A DNA stretch of 64,000 nt from RBG-16-34-14 sp963798865 (GTDB lineage Bacteria > Bacteroidota > Ignavibacteria > Ignavibacteriales > Ignavibacteriaceae): NCBI GenBank assembly GCA_963798865.1, contig CAWCVZ010000004.1, forward strand, positions 682,001-746,000, given 5' to 3'. Position numbers and translations under genes: made by a program. Shown piece after piece: positions 46,434 through 55,883 of the stretch; the first letter of the stretch is position 1; every line of letters starts with the position of its first letter. The notes under the pieces are model-generated. The model did no database searches, had not been told where the DNA came from, and saw only the letters and a list, made by a program, of their open reading frames with translations.

Positions 46434-46846
46434 CCCTCTTTTAAAGGAGCAGATGAAAGAGTTTTTACTGCTTGATCGAAAGGTTTGTTTAATTTATTTG
46501 GCACTTTAATTTAATTTGTTGATGCTTCTGAAGATAAAAAATTAGATTTAAAAATCATATGATTGTAATAATATACATAGTTTAATTTATATTCTAATAC
46601 ATTTTTTTTATCAGGAACATCTTGTTTAATTGTCACAATTCGCTAAATACTTTTAATATTATTTTAAGAGGGAAATAACTTTTTGTATATTCAACCACTT
46701 TATTGAATGTAACTAAATAAGGTTTCGATGTATTTCATAATCCTATTAATCTTTCACTTTTTATTTATTATATATTATTTTATTGATCGTTCATTCTTTT
46801 TAAAAGAAAACTCTTTGCATTAAACATATTAATTTCAGAGGGAATT
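46434..46846. other. Divergent promoter region
   Basis: This 413-base AT-rich gap lies between the histidine kinase (minus) and the HD-effector gene (plus). It may include extra 5' coding sequence of the kinase (see that entry). AGAGGG before the ATG at 46847 is a good ribosome binding site. No other structure recognised. Confidence 0.5.
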
Positions 46847-48061
46847 ATGTCTGATCTTCTTAATAAAGCTTCTGAATATGCAGCAAAAATTATTTCCCAA
46901 AAACTTCCAAAGGGAATTGTATATCATAACCTTGAGCATACAAAAGAAGTAGTTGAAACTACAGAAGAGATTGCAAAGAATTCGGGGATCTCCAATAGTG
47001 AGCTTGAAATCCTTCTGCTTGCAGCCTGGTTTCATGATACCGGGATAACAGAAACTTATAATAACCATGAAGAAAAAAGTGCTGCATTAGCGAGGGAATT
47101 TCTTGAAAATAATAAATACTCATCCGAAAAGATTGAAAAAGTTTCTAACCTGATTATGGTTACTAAAATGCCGCAGAGCCCAAAAAATCTTTTTGAACAG
47201 GTTATATGTGATGCAGATATTTCTCATATCGGAAAAAAAGGATTTAATACACGCTCTCAGCTTTTAAGAGCTGAATGGGAAAATTTACAAAATAAAAAAA
47301 TCAGTGATCTCGAATGGCTAAAAAGCAACATTGAATTCGTTGCTGGAAATAAATTTCATACCAAATATGCTAAGGAAAATTTTGAAGAACAGCGTTTTAA
47401 AAACCTGGCAAAACTTCAAAAAAAATTAAGAAAGGAAGTCACTGAAATGCCATCCACAATAAGTGAAACACCTAAACAAATTGCTTCTGATAAAATTAAA
47501 AAAGATAAAGGAGCAGAGCGAGGTGTTGAAACAATGTTCAGGAATGTTATCAGAACACATGTTGAGTTCAGCGGGATGGCAGATAATAAAGCAAATATTA
47601 TGATTAGTGTAAACACTCTTGTGCTTACCGCTATAATAGCTGTCCTTGCCAGGAAACTCGATGCAAATCCTCATCTTATAATCCCAACTGCCATGATAAC
47701 TATTGTAAGCTTAACAACCCTGGTAATTGCAACTATTGTTACGCGACCAAAAATAACTTCTGGAACTTTTACAAGGGAAGATATTGAACATAAAAAAGCA
47801 AATCTTCTGTTTTTTGGAAATTTTTTTAATATGGATCTAAAGAATTTTGAATGGGGAATGCACGAGATGATGAATGATAGAGATTATCTTTACGGAAGTA
47901 TGATTAAAGATTTTTATTTCCTTGGACAAGTGCTTGGACATAAATATAAATACCTTCGTTTATGTTATAATGTTTTTATGTATGGGCTGATTATTTCTAT
48001 TATTGCATTTGCAATAGCCATCATCCTTTATCCCGGAACTGATCTTGGTCCTTTGGTTTAA
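46847..48061 (+). CDS. HD phosphohydrolase fused to Pycsar-effector-like membrane domain
   Basis: 404 residues. Residues ~1-190: HD domain (GIVYHNLEHTKEVVETT, LLAAWFHDTGITETYNNHEEKSA, VICDADISHIGKKGF), a likely nucleotide or phosphate ester hydrolase. A charged linker, then ~225-404: FRNVIRTHVEFSGMADNKANIMISVN starts a DUF5706/PycTM-type domain, with membrane segments VNTLVLTAIIAVLA, IIPTAMITIVSLTTLVIATI and VFMYGLIISIIAFAIAII. In Pycsar defence, domains of this type respond to cyclic CMP/UMP and disrupt the membrane. HD fusions are known in Bacteroidetes, where their role is less clear. First gene of an apparent operon with sixA and ppk; a class III cyclase lies at the far end. Confidence 0.88.
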   Translation: MSDLLNKASEYAAKIISQKLPKGIVYHNLEHTKEVVETTEEIAKNSGISNSELEILLLAAWFHDTGITETYNNHEEKSAALAREFLENNKYSSEKIEKVSNLIMVTKMPQSPKNLFEQVICDADISHIGKKGFNTRSQLLRAEWENLQNKKISDLEWLKSNIEFVAGNKFHTKYAKENFEEQRFKNLAKLQKKLRKEVTEMPSTISETPKQIASDKIKKDKGAERGVETMFRNVIRTHVEFSGMADNKANIMISVNTLVLTAIIAVLARKLDANPHLIIPTAMITIVSLTTLVIATIVTRPKITSGTFTREDIEHKKANLLFFGNFFNMDLKNFEWGMHEMMNDRDYLYGSMIKDFYFLGQVLGHKYKYLRLCYNVFMYGLIISIIAFAIAIILYPGTDLGPLV

Positions 48062-48073
48062 TACTCAACTAAT

Positions 48074-48571
48074 ATGAAAAAACTTTTCCTGGTTCGTCAT
48101 GCAAAATCAAGCTGGGATTTTAATGAGCTTACAGATTTAGAAAGACCCCTGAACAAGCGTGGTAGACGTGATGCTCCTTTTATGGCTAAACTGCTTTCGC
48201 AGCAAGGCGTAAGCCCGGATTTGATAATTACAAGCCCCGCAAACAGAACATTAACAACTGCAAAATTTTTTTCTGAGTCCTTCAACTATGATTTTAATAA
48301 TATTTTTGTTGAGACTAAACTTTACGAAGCATCTTTAGATGAAATACAAGATGTTATTTGTGAGATTGGAAATTCGTTTAACAATGTTATGGTTTTTGCT
48401 CATAACCCTGGCTTGACTGATTTTGCCAACAAACTTGCCGATAAGCCAATTGATAATATTCCGACCTGCGGTATTGTTGCTTTAAATTTCAAAACTGATT
48501 TATGGGACGAAATTAATAATCATAACTCAGAAGTAATATTTTTTGAATATCCGAAAAAATATTTTAAATAA
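48074..48571 (+). CDS. SixA-type histidine phosphatase
   Basis: 165 residues. Histidine phosphatase superfamily: the phospho-acceptor motif LVRHAKSSW near the N-terminus, ERPLNKRGRRDAPFMA, TSPANRTLTTAKFF and the second catalytic His in VMVFAHNPGLTDFAN. SixA proteins remove phosphate from phosphohistidine, for example on HPt or PTS proteins; the substrate here is unknown. It sits 12 bases after the HD-effector gene and 18 before ppk, so it is probably in one transcript. Confidence 0.92.
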   Translation: MKKLFLVRHAKSSWDFNELTDLERPLNKRGRRDAPFMAKLLSQQGVSPDLIITSPANRTLTTAKFFSESFNYDFNNIFVETKLYEASLDEIQDVICEIGNSFNNVMVFAHNPGLTDFANKLADKPIDNIPTCGIVALNFKTDLWDEINNHNSEVIFFEYPKKYFK

Positions 48572-48589
48572 CCGGCTTTCAATTGTTAA

Positions 48590-50683
48590 ATGAATAACAA
48601 AATTAAACCTGATTTTTTTAACCGGGAATTAAGCTGGCTTTCTTTCAATTACAGAGTTTTGCAGGAAGCTAAGGATTCCACAGTTCCCTTACTTGAAAGA
48701 ATAAATTTCTTAGCGATATATTCTTCCAACCTCGATGAATTTTTCAGAGTCAGAGTTGCATCTTTAAGAAGTCTTTTATCGCTGAAGAAAAAAACAAAGA
48801 AGAAGCTCGATTTCAACCCTGAATTACTATTAAAACAGATCCATAAAATCGTAAATAAGCAGCAGGATGAATTTGGAAAAATATTCAGAGAGGAGATTAT
48901 ACCACAGCTTGAGCTAAATAAAATTTTCATTTTAAATGATGAGGATCTTCAACCTCGGCATAAAGAATTCCTTATTGATTTTTTTAACCGGGAATTAAAA
49001 CCATATCTTCAGCCGACACTGCTGGATAAAAGAATTGAAACATTCCTGCAAAATAAAGTTATATATATTGCTGTCCGGCTGAAGAATCTCGAAAACCCTT
49101 CCGGTAATCAAAAAAAGAAAAAAAGATTCAGATATGCTTTAATAGAAATTCCTTCAAGGCTGGGAAGGTTTATTATTTTACCTTCGACTGATGAAAACAA
49201 ATCAATCATTTTTATTGATGATGTAATAAAAATATTTCTTCACGATTTATTTCCTGGTTTTGAAATAGAATCTTCTTATACAATTAAGCTTACCCGGGAT
49301 GCGGAGCTTTATATTGATGATGAGTTTACAGGTGATCTTCTTGATAAAATAAAAAAGAGTATCAGTAAAAGGAATACCGGGGTTCCTTCAAGATTTTTAT
49401 ATGATGCCCGAATGCCTAAAGATTTTTTAAAATGTTTAAAGAATTGTATCAGGCTGAATAAAGATGATTTGATTCCCGGAGGAAGATACCATAACTATAA
49501 TGATTTCTTTTCCTTTCCTGATTTTAAAAGAACCAAATTGCGAAACGAAGTGTTGCCTGCACAAAAAAGTAAAGTATTGGAAAGTTATAATTCCATATTC
49601 ACTGCAATATCTGAGCAGGATATAATCCTGCATTACCCGTATCAGAGTTATGAATATGTAACAAAATTTATTAATGAAGCCGCTAATGATGCCGCAGTGC
49701 AATCAATTTATATTACCTTGTACCGCGTAGCCTTAGGTTCACACATCATAAAGGCACTTTCTAATGCATCTTCAAATGGAAAAAAGGTTACTGCTTTTGT
49801 TGAAGTGAAAGCAAGGTTTGATGAAGAATCGAATTTCTCCTGTGCAGAAGAATTGCAGAGAGCTGGAGTAAGAGTTCATTATAGTTTCCCGGGGTTAAAA
49901 GTTCATTCTAAAATCTGCCTTATCAGTAGAATAGAAAATGAAGAAAAAATTTACTATGGTTATTTCTCAACCGGAAATTTTAATGAAAAAACTTCAATAA
50001 TTTATTCCGACTATGGATTGTTTACGAAGGATGTTCGTTTAACAAGTGAAGCCCGGAAAGTTTTTGATATTCTTACTAAGAAAAAAGAAAATCAGGAATT
50101 ACAGAAAATTAATTTTGTGCATCTTCTTGTTTCACCATTTAATTTAAAAAAATCATTAGAAGCATTGATTGATAAAGAAATTGAAAATGCTGCAGCAGGT
50201 AAGAAAGCTTATATCATTCTGAAAATAAACAGCATTGAAGATAAAAAGATGATAAAACTTCTATACAAAGCTTCCCTAAATGGAGTAAAAATAAAATTAA
50301 TTATCAGGGGAATCTGCTGCCTCATTCCAAATAAAAATATAAAAGTAATCAGCATAGTTGACAGGTTCCTTGAACATTCAAGAGTTTTTATTTTTTGCAA
50401 TGATGGAAATGAGAAAATGTTTGTTTCATCGGCTGACTGGATGACAAGAAACCTGGATAGAAGAATTGAGGTATGCTTCCCTGTTTATGATGAAAAAATA
50501 AAAAAACACATAAGAGAAATAATTGATATTCAGTTAAGGGATAATTTGAAAGCCCGTATTATTAATAAATTCCAGAATAATAAATACAAAAAAACCAATG
50601 GAGTTAAAAAGACAAGATCACAGTATGAAACTTATAATTATCTGGAAAAAATTAATTCCGAAAAAATTATTGAGAAAGTTTAA
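48590..50683 (+). CDS. ppk1: Polyphosphate kinase 1
   Basis: 697 residues, full length. N domain FFNRELSWLSFNYRVLQEA, SSNLDEFFRVRVASL. The catalytic core has PYQSYEYVTKFINEAA, YITLYRVA, VKARFDEESNF, autophosphorylated H439 in GLKVHSKICLI, YFSTGNFNEKT, and second His H596 in VDRFLEHSRVFIF; SADWMTRNLDRRIEV is near the end. It makes polyphosphate from ATP reversibly. The coding end overlaps the convergent cyclase gene by four bases. Confidence 0.97.
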   Translation: MNNKIKPDFFNRELSWLSFNYRVLQEAKDSTVPLLERINFLAIYSSNLDEFFRVRVASLRSLLSLKKKTKKKLDFNPELLLKQIHKIVNKQQDEFGKIFREEIIPQLELNKIFILNDEDLQPRHKEFLIDFFNRELKPYLQPTLLDKRIETFLQNKVIYIAVRLKNLENPSGNQKKKKRFRYALIEIPSRLGRFIILPSTDENKSIIFIDDVIKIFLHDLFPGFEIESSYTIKLTRDAELYIDDEFTGDLLDKIKKSISKRNTGVPSRFLYDARMPKDFLKCLKNCIRLNKDDLIPGGRYHNYNDFFSFPDFKRTKLRNEVLPAQKSKVLESYNSIFTAISEQDIILHYPYQSYEYVTKFINEAANDAAVQSIYITLYRVALGSHIIKALSNASSNGKKVTAFVEVKARFDEESNFSCAEELQRAGVRVHYSFPGLKVHSKICLISRIENEEKIYYGYFSTGNFNEKTSIIYSDYGLFTKDVRLTSEARKVFDILTKKKENQELQKINFVHLLVSPFNLKKSLEALIDKEIENAAAGKKAYIILKINSIEDKKMIKLLYKASLNGVKIKLIIRGICCLIPNKNIKVISIVDRFLEHSRVFIFCNDGNEKMFVSSADWMTRNLDRRIEVCFPVYDEKIKKHIREIIDIQLRDNLKARIINKFQNNKYKKTNGVKKTRSQYETYNYLEKINSEKIIEKV

Positions 50684-51729
50684 TTTTTTATTTGAACACC
50701 AAACAATTCAATTTCATCTTCCTTCCCTTTCAATTTTATTTTTCCCATAGTTAAAAAATCATAACCATTTCTTTCGGTAAGGGTATTGAAAAGTGCATCC
50801 GAAATAAGAAGCTGCTGGTTTAGCTGGTTGCATTGCGATTGAATTCTTGATGTTGTATTTAAAACATCGCCATGAAATACAATTTCCTTTTTCAGGTCAC
50901 CAACTTCAGTAACAATGGCTTCTCCGATATGCAAACCGGCTTTGAATAAAGGCTCAACTCCATATTTACTAAGATAAAATTCCCTTCTTTCCTTAATCTT
51001 ATTCTTAATTTTAAAAAAGCACGAAATACAATTTCCATCTTCTATACCCTTTTTTGCTTTCCAGGTTAAGACAACTTCATCACCAACATACTGGTATATA
51101 TTTCCGGAGGTTTCAATTATTGGGTCGGTAATATCAAAAAAGAAATCCTGAAGGAGGCTGCTGTAAATTTTTGCACCAAGTTTTTCACCAAGCGTGGTTG
51201 CCGATTTAATATCAAGAAACATGAAAATTCTTTCCTCGGAAATTGGTCTGCGGTATTTTCCAAGTATGGTATTTTTCAAAATACCATTCCCCATAATTCT
51301 ATTTATCTGCCAGATAAAATTCATTAATAAGCTGCCGAAGATTGCAAAAGTGAAGATATAAATAAAATCTGTTCTCAAAAATTCATTAACATTTTTACCT
51401 AACAATGCTTCAATAAAACTCTGTTCATTTTCAAGACTTTCATGTATAACAACAACAAGTAAAGTCGAGAATGAAATTATTATTATATAAAAAAGCGAGC
51501 GGACAAATAATTCGCTAATGAAATTTAATCTTTTTAATTTTTTAGGAAATAAAAACATTTCTGCTGATGAGCTTAGGAACGTGATTAATGCACCAATTAA
51601 AGCCCCTTTAATTACGCGGTAAAATGTAAAACCGAAGGCAAGGTTTGCAAAGAGAATTCCAATTACTACACCGGCAAGAGTAACTATTAAAACTGTTTTT
51701 AACTTATGCTTAGTTCCTGGGGTTAACAT
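50680..51729 (-). CDS. Membrane class III nucleotide cyclase
   Basis: 349 residues. Four to five N-terminal membrane segments (TVLIVTLAGVVIGILFANLAFG, VIKGALIGALITFLSSSAEMFL, LFYIIIISFSTLLVVVI, FIYIFTFAIFGSLLMNFIW) precede a class III catalytic domain. Metal Asp residues are in FMFLDIKSATTLGEKLG and YQYVGDEVVLTW; the transition-state Asn/Arg in GDVLNTTSRIQSQ. The residue before the second Asp motif is Gln where Lys is usual in adenylyl cyclases, so base specificity is open (cAMP, cGMP or a pyrimidine nucleotide). It converges on ppk and is four genes from the HD-PycTM protein. Confidence 0.9.
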   Translation of the reverse strand: MLTPGTKHKLKTVLIVTLAGVVIGILFANLAFGFTFYRVIKGALIGALITFLSSSAEMFLFPKKLKRLNFISELFVRSLFYIIIISFSTLLVVVIHESLENEQSFIEALLGKNVNEFLRTDFIYIFTFAIFGSLLMNFIWQINRIMGNGILKNTILGKYRRPISEERIFMFLDIKSATTLGEKLGAKIYSSLLQDFFFDITDPIIETSGNIYQYVGDEVVLTWKAKKGIEDGNCISCFFKIKNKIKERREFYLSKYGVEPLFKAGLHIGEAIVTEVGDLKKEIVFHGDVLNTTSRIQSQCNQLNQQLLISDALFNTLTERNGYDFLTMGKIKLKGKEDEIELFGVQIKN

Positions 51730-51857
51730 TTCTGGAAATAAAATGAATCTTAATTAATCCAAAAGTAAAGTTCTTAATTGTTAAATTTGTCTAATTGCTA
51801 ATTGTTCTTATGAGATTTAATATATTAATTTGATAATAAAACAATTTAACAGTTATT

Positions 51858-54479
51858 CTAAAACATAAATCTTGTTAAGAAATAAAAAATAAGAGTTTCT
51901 TTAGAATTTGCTAAAGCGAGATTAAGATTTAAAGTTCTGTTTAAGTAAGAAGTCCAAAGACCTCCTCCAAAAGATGGATGCCACTTTTTTGAATTATCAT
52001 CATCAACAAAAACTCTTCCGGATTCTGCAAAAGCAAATAATCCAAATCTGCCATTAATAATTAATTTCAAATCAGTTACATAAAATCTTAACTCAGCCTG
52101 TCCGAATAAAGAAGCATCGCCGGAAAAACGTTCACGATTATACCCCCTTAAATTATCTCCCCCCCCTAGAAAAGCTGCTTTAAAGAATGGATAAGTGCCA
52201 AATAATTTTTCACCACCTGCTCTTAAAGCTAAAGTAACATCTGTTATAAAATTAGTTGTTAAATATGTTCTTGCATCAAATCCTATCTTAGTAAAATGTG
52301 ATTTGTTATCCATAATCTCAGGATAATATGAACCGGAAAGTTTCAGAAAAAAACCTTGAAGCGGATCAGCAGGTACATCCCTGCTGTCAAATTCAAACGA
52401 AGTTTGAATTCCTCCCATCTTCATTTGGTTTAATCCGTATCCTTTCGTTTTAAAATTACTTATTAGAGTATCATTATCTAAAGAAACATCTGAATAGTTA
52501 TAAGAAAGACCCAAACCGATGGTGGAATTTTTAACTAATGAAAATTTTAGGGTTGGATGAATTGTTAACAATTCCTGGTTTAGTCTGTAGAAGCTGGTCC
52601 TTTCCAGATTTTTATCATAAGTTGTTTCATTTCCAAAACCGTAATATTTGGTTAAAGATAACTCACTTAAATAGAAATCCATATTGAGCACTGCTCCTTT
52701 TATTACGGAATAAAAATCACCAATGAAAGAAAAGCTGTAACTTTTAGGTTTAGTTGCATAAGAAGCAGATAAATCCATATGATATTCAAGCGGATCCATC
52801 CTGAAATTATAACTATTCAGAATAATGCCGCTTCCTAAAATAAAACCATCATCAGAATTAAAACCAATAACAGGTTTATAAATCCAATCCGATCCCCTGT
52901 CTCTTAATTTAGGTTCATACTTTTCAATTTCATCTTTAGGTTCAGGATATTTATTATCATCCCAGCAAGTACCGGGACCAAATTTAATTTCAGTACCATC
53001 CCCTTTATCATACATTATAGTTTTATTTTCTGCATCGGGTATCGGGGTAACAGATAAGAAATATCCGTGAACAATTGAGTTATCTTCAAGCTTATCTTTG
53101 CCGTCTCCCCCGATAATTCTTACCAGAGGACTTGTATTAACATCTCCGTTTATTACAACCTTATCATCGCCGCCAAGTAAATTAATTCTGAATTCTTTAG
53201 TGATGTTGTTATTAAATATTTTATAATAAAAAGGTGAATCTTTTTTCCCGCCTGAATCCTTATCGAGCTTATAAATACCTACTTCAGTTTCTAAATCACT
53301 CAGTCTGTTAATTTCAACATAATCATCTTTTTCGCTGCAGAAAATTTCAACAACATTATTTATAAATTCATAATAATCATCAGAAAATTTTAAAATCCTG
53401 TCTCTCCTTGATTTCAATTTTGAAATTAATTCTTTTCCCGCTTCTTCATAAAACTGCGGAGGAATTTGTTTTACAGCATATTCAATCAGGTCATCTGTTA
53501 ATTTACTATGGACAAAAACAGCAACTGAATCCCAGCTCTTTTTGTCAATCTCAGTCAGGAATCTTCTATCGAGATATCTTCCATTCCAGGTTATATCTTC
53601 TACCTGCGGGAAACCATAACCAAAATTTGTTAACTGCGGAGTAAGATAAGAAGAGATAGCCGGAAAAAACCCGTCATACTTTGAAAAAGCCTGGTCCCTG
53701 TCACGCGGAATAGGTGACCAATATTCTTTTCCATTAAAATCATATCTTGCCCATCTCCATTGATCAGTGTGCCTGTCCCAATCACCAAGAAAAACATCAA
53801 CTAATCTTGCTTTAAGATATTCAGTTTCATTTACTTTCTGGTCTCTCTTTTTTTCAAGAGTTTCAAAAAGTTTATATGTACCGACAACCTTTTCAGCATT
53901 TTCAAAGCCAGGATTATCATCGTCACTTTCATCGGGATGAATTTCAATCATTCCCAGCAGGTTTGCAAAATCTTTCCGGAACTCCCCCAGTTTTTCATCA
54001 TCAGGAATAAAAACTAGAATTGGTTTAGCCTGTAGAACTCCAAGTGAATCAAGAAACGGCGCAACTACAAGAGGAGCCATTGGATTGGAAGTGCTTATCT
54101 GATCCTGAATGATATCTGCAACAAGAGATTCCTGAAGTTCTATCGGTAAAATTTTTTTAGGATCTTTATTTAAAGATCTGAATTTCCAGATACGACCATC
54201 TTTTCCTTTAAACTTTAAGGATTTAGTTTGCAAACCTCCTCCTTTTTCAAGAGGAATTAAACCGCCGGCAAATTTATCAAGGTCCAGAACTTCAACTTCA
54301 ACAGGAGTTGTCCAGAGATCCCGCCAGTGAGAACCAAAAAATACTCTGTGAAGCCAGCCGGCTTTATATTCTTCTCCGGGAATAACAGTTACATATTTTT
54401 TTTCATAGTTGGATTGGGGAATTAATAAAGGTGAGATGAGCAAAAAGAAAAACAAAAAGTGAAATTTGTTTTTTTGCAT
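51858..54479 (-). CDS. BamA-like outer-membrane barrel with kinase-like periplasmic region
   Basis: 873 residues. Signal peptide MQKNKFHFLFFFLLISPLLI. The N-terminal region has GGGLQTKSLKFKGKDG with IWKFRSLNKDP (N-lobe-like Gly loop and Lys), then FLGDWDRHTDQWRWARYD (D235) and PIPRDRDQAF (D260/D262). These resemble the catalytic DRHxxN and metal-binding Asp motifs of PI3/4-kinase, HipA and Fam20-type kinases. A linker with a possible small beta domain follows. From about residue 540 a 16-strand BamA/TamA surface-antigen barrel is likely, with the family signature FLGGGDNLRGYNRERFSG. Barrel assignment is firm; kinase activity is inference. It forms a two-gene unit with the phosphoesterase just upstream. 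Confidence 0.85.
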   Translation of the reverse strand: MQKNKFHFLFFFLLISPLLIPQSNYEKKYVTVIPGEEYKAGWLHRVFFGSHWRDLWTTPVEVEVLDLDKFAGGLIPLEKGGGLQTKSLKFKGKDGRIWKFRSLNKDPKKILPIELQESLVADIIQDQISTSNPMAPLVVAPFLDSLGVLQAKPILVFIPDDEKLGEFRKDFANLLGMIEIHPDESDDDNPGFENAEKVVGTYKLFETLEKKRDQKVNETEYLKARLVDVFLGDWDRHTDQWRWARYDFNGKEYWSPIPRDRDQAFSKYDGFFPAISSYLTPQLTNFGYGFPQVEDITWNGRYLDRRFLTEIDKKSWDSVAVFVHSKLTDDLIEYAVKQIPPQFYEEAGKELISKLKSRRDRILKFSDDYYEFINNVVEIFCSEKDDYVEINRLSDLETEVGIYKLDKDSGGKKDSPFYYKIFNNNITKEFRINLLGGDDKVVINGDVNTSPLVRIIGGDGKDKLEDNSIVHGYFLSVTPIPDAENKTIMYDKGDGTEIKFGPGTCWDDNKYPEPKDEIEKYEPKLRDRGSDWIYKPVIGFNSDDGFILGSGIILNSYNFRMDPLEYHMDLSASYATKPKSYSFSFIGDFYSVIKGAVLNMDFYLSELSLTKYYGFGNETTYDKNLERTSFYRLNQELLTIHPTLKFSLVKNSTIGLGLSYNYSDVSLDNDTLISNFKTKGYGLNQMKMGGIQTSFEFDSRDVPADPLQGFFLKLSGSYYPEIMDNKSHFTKIGFDARTYLTTNFITDVTLALRAGGEKLFGTYPFFKAAFLGGGDNLRGYNRERFSGDASLFGQAELRFYVTDLKLIINGRFGLFAFAESGRVFVDDDNSKKWHPSFGGGLWTSYLNRTLNLNLALANSKETLIFYFLTRFMF

Positions 54480-54484
54480 TTAAT

Positions 54485-55678
54485 TTATCTTTTTGAAATT
54501 GATTTCACATTAAATAAAAAAGTTGAAAAAGATTCTTTGCAGTTTCCTTCATCATTTATAATAAAAACAGCAAGCCTAACCCTGTTATCTTTTAAAAAAT
54601 CTAATTGAATGAATCCAGGATAAAGTACAGAAAAAATACTTTTATCTCCATAGCTCAATGAATTATAATGTTCTGAAGTTCCAAAACCACTTACAAGATA
54701 ATAATTGTTATTTACTCCATTCATTACCTGGATGGAATGCTCGTGACCAGATGAAAAAATTATGTTTTTATATTTTGAAATTACCATTTCCATCCTTGCC
54801 GCATAATCTTTATAAAGTGAATTAGACATGTCCTGCGGAGAAATTCCAGCCATCCTGCTTATTGGATAAATTGAGCCGATAACAGGAATTGGTATCCAAA
54901 GGTATTGACTGAAATCCAGCAAAGGAAAGATATGCGCCTTCCAGTCAAAATAACCTCCATGTGGTCCGTAAGTATTAAGTGGATGATGACCTGCAATAAC
55001 TACAAATCTTTCACCGGCAGTTTGAATTAAACTGTCAACAGAATTAATAACTGCATCTTTTTCTACAGGATAACAGGAAGAGTTTGTAGAGTCTGGTTTG
55101 TTATCATTATGAAGCCACCATTCACTATCAATAAAAATAATACGGACTTTATTTCCGAAATCTTTTACAACGGGTCCAGGGCAGCCATCTTTTGGCAGCA
55201 TTTCAACGAACGGATTATTCTGATCAATATATTTGCACATTCTTTTTATTCTGTCCCATCCATCTAAAGCGCCATCTCCCCAATCATGATTACCAGGAAT
55301 AAAAATTCCTTCAGTACCGCTATTTTGCATAACTTTAATCTGTTCCTGAAGACGACTGCAATTAATCTCATAATAAGGATCCTGTTCGGATTCCATCCCA
55401 AATGGATAAACATTATCCCCAAGAAAAAGATTTATTGTTTTTTCAGGAAGAAGCATAGCCCTATTTTCCATTGCTTCAAGAACAGGTTCTTTTGTATCAA
55501 TAGAAGGTTCACCTGCATCCCCTATTAACAGAACGCGGTAATCAATTAATGAATCATCAATTTCTGCTGCGGTTTTTTTAACTCCATTTTTTAAATAATA
55601 GGAAGTTGAACAACCGTAAATAAGGGTTAAAATGATGAGGATTACTCTATATGGTTTAAAGAACAATTTTATTTTCAT
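54485..55678 (-). CDS. Lipoprotein calcineurin-type metallophosphoesterase
   Basis: 397 residues. N-terminus ends in lipobox LIYGC, so probably a lipoprotein exposed to the periplasm or surface. Metal and phosphate motifs in order: LLIGDAGEPS, FLGDNVYPFGM, FIPGNHDWGDG, VVIAGHHPLNTYGPHGG, FSSGHEHSIQ. The substrate is unknown. It is five bases upstream of the BamA-like gene and certainly co-transcribed. In other Bacteroidetes the phosphoesterase and barrel occur in one polypeptide (recollection), supporting a joint role. Confidence 0.92.
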   Translation of the reverse strand: MKIKLFFKPYRVILIILTLIYGCSTSYYLKNGVKKTAAEIDDSLIDYRVLLIGDAGEPSIDTKEPVLEAMENRAMLLPEKTINLFLGDNVYPFGMESEQDPYYEINCSRLQEQIKVMQNSGTEGIFIPGNHDWGDGALDGWDRIKRMCKYIDQNNPFVEMLPKDGCPGPVVKDFGNKVRIIFIDSEWWLHNDNKPDSTNSSCYPVEKDAVINSVDSLIQTAGERFVVIAGHHPLNTYGPHGGYFDWKAHIFPLLDFSQYLWIPIPVIGSIYPISRMAGISPQDMSNSLYKDYAARMEMVISKYKNIIFSSGHEHSIQVMNGVNNNYYLVSGFGTSEHYNSLSYGDKSIFSVLYPGFIQLDFLKDNRVRLAVFIINDEGNCKESFSTFLFNVKSISKR

Positions 55679-55883
55679 TTCTTTTTACCCTCTATATTTT
55701 CCATATACAATAAACCTTCAATCAAATTACTCTTATTTTTCATTTAATTCTTTGAAAAACTTATTAATTTTTTGTTCTATATTGAATAATGTTTAAAGAG
55801 TTTCAAAAAAACGTAAAAAATTTTAACGATAAAACTTTAATTAAGTTAATTATGAAATTTTATTAGGTATGAATGGTTTTTTC

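Noticed and set aside
46847..48061. A canonical two-gene Pycsar defence operon
   Set aside because: The effector-like domain is fused to an HD domain, and the nearest cyclase is on the opposite strand beyond sixA and ppk. The standard cyclase-effector pair is not present.
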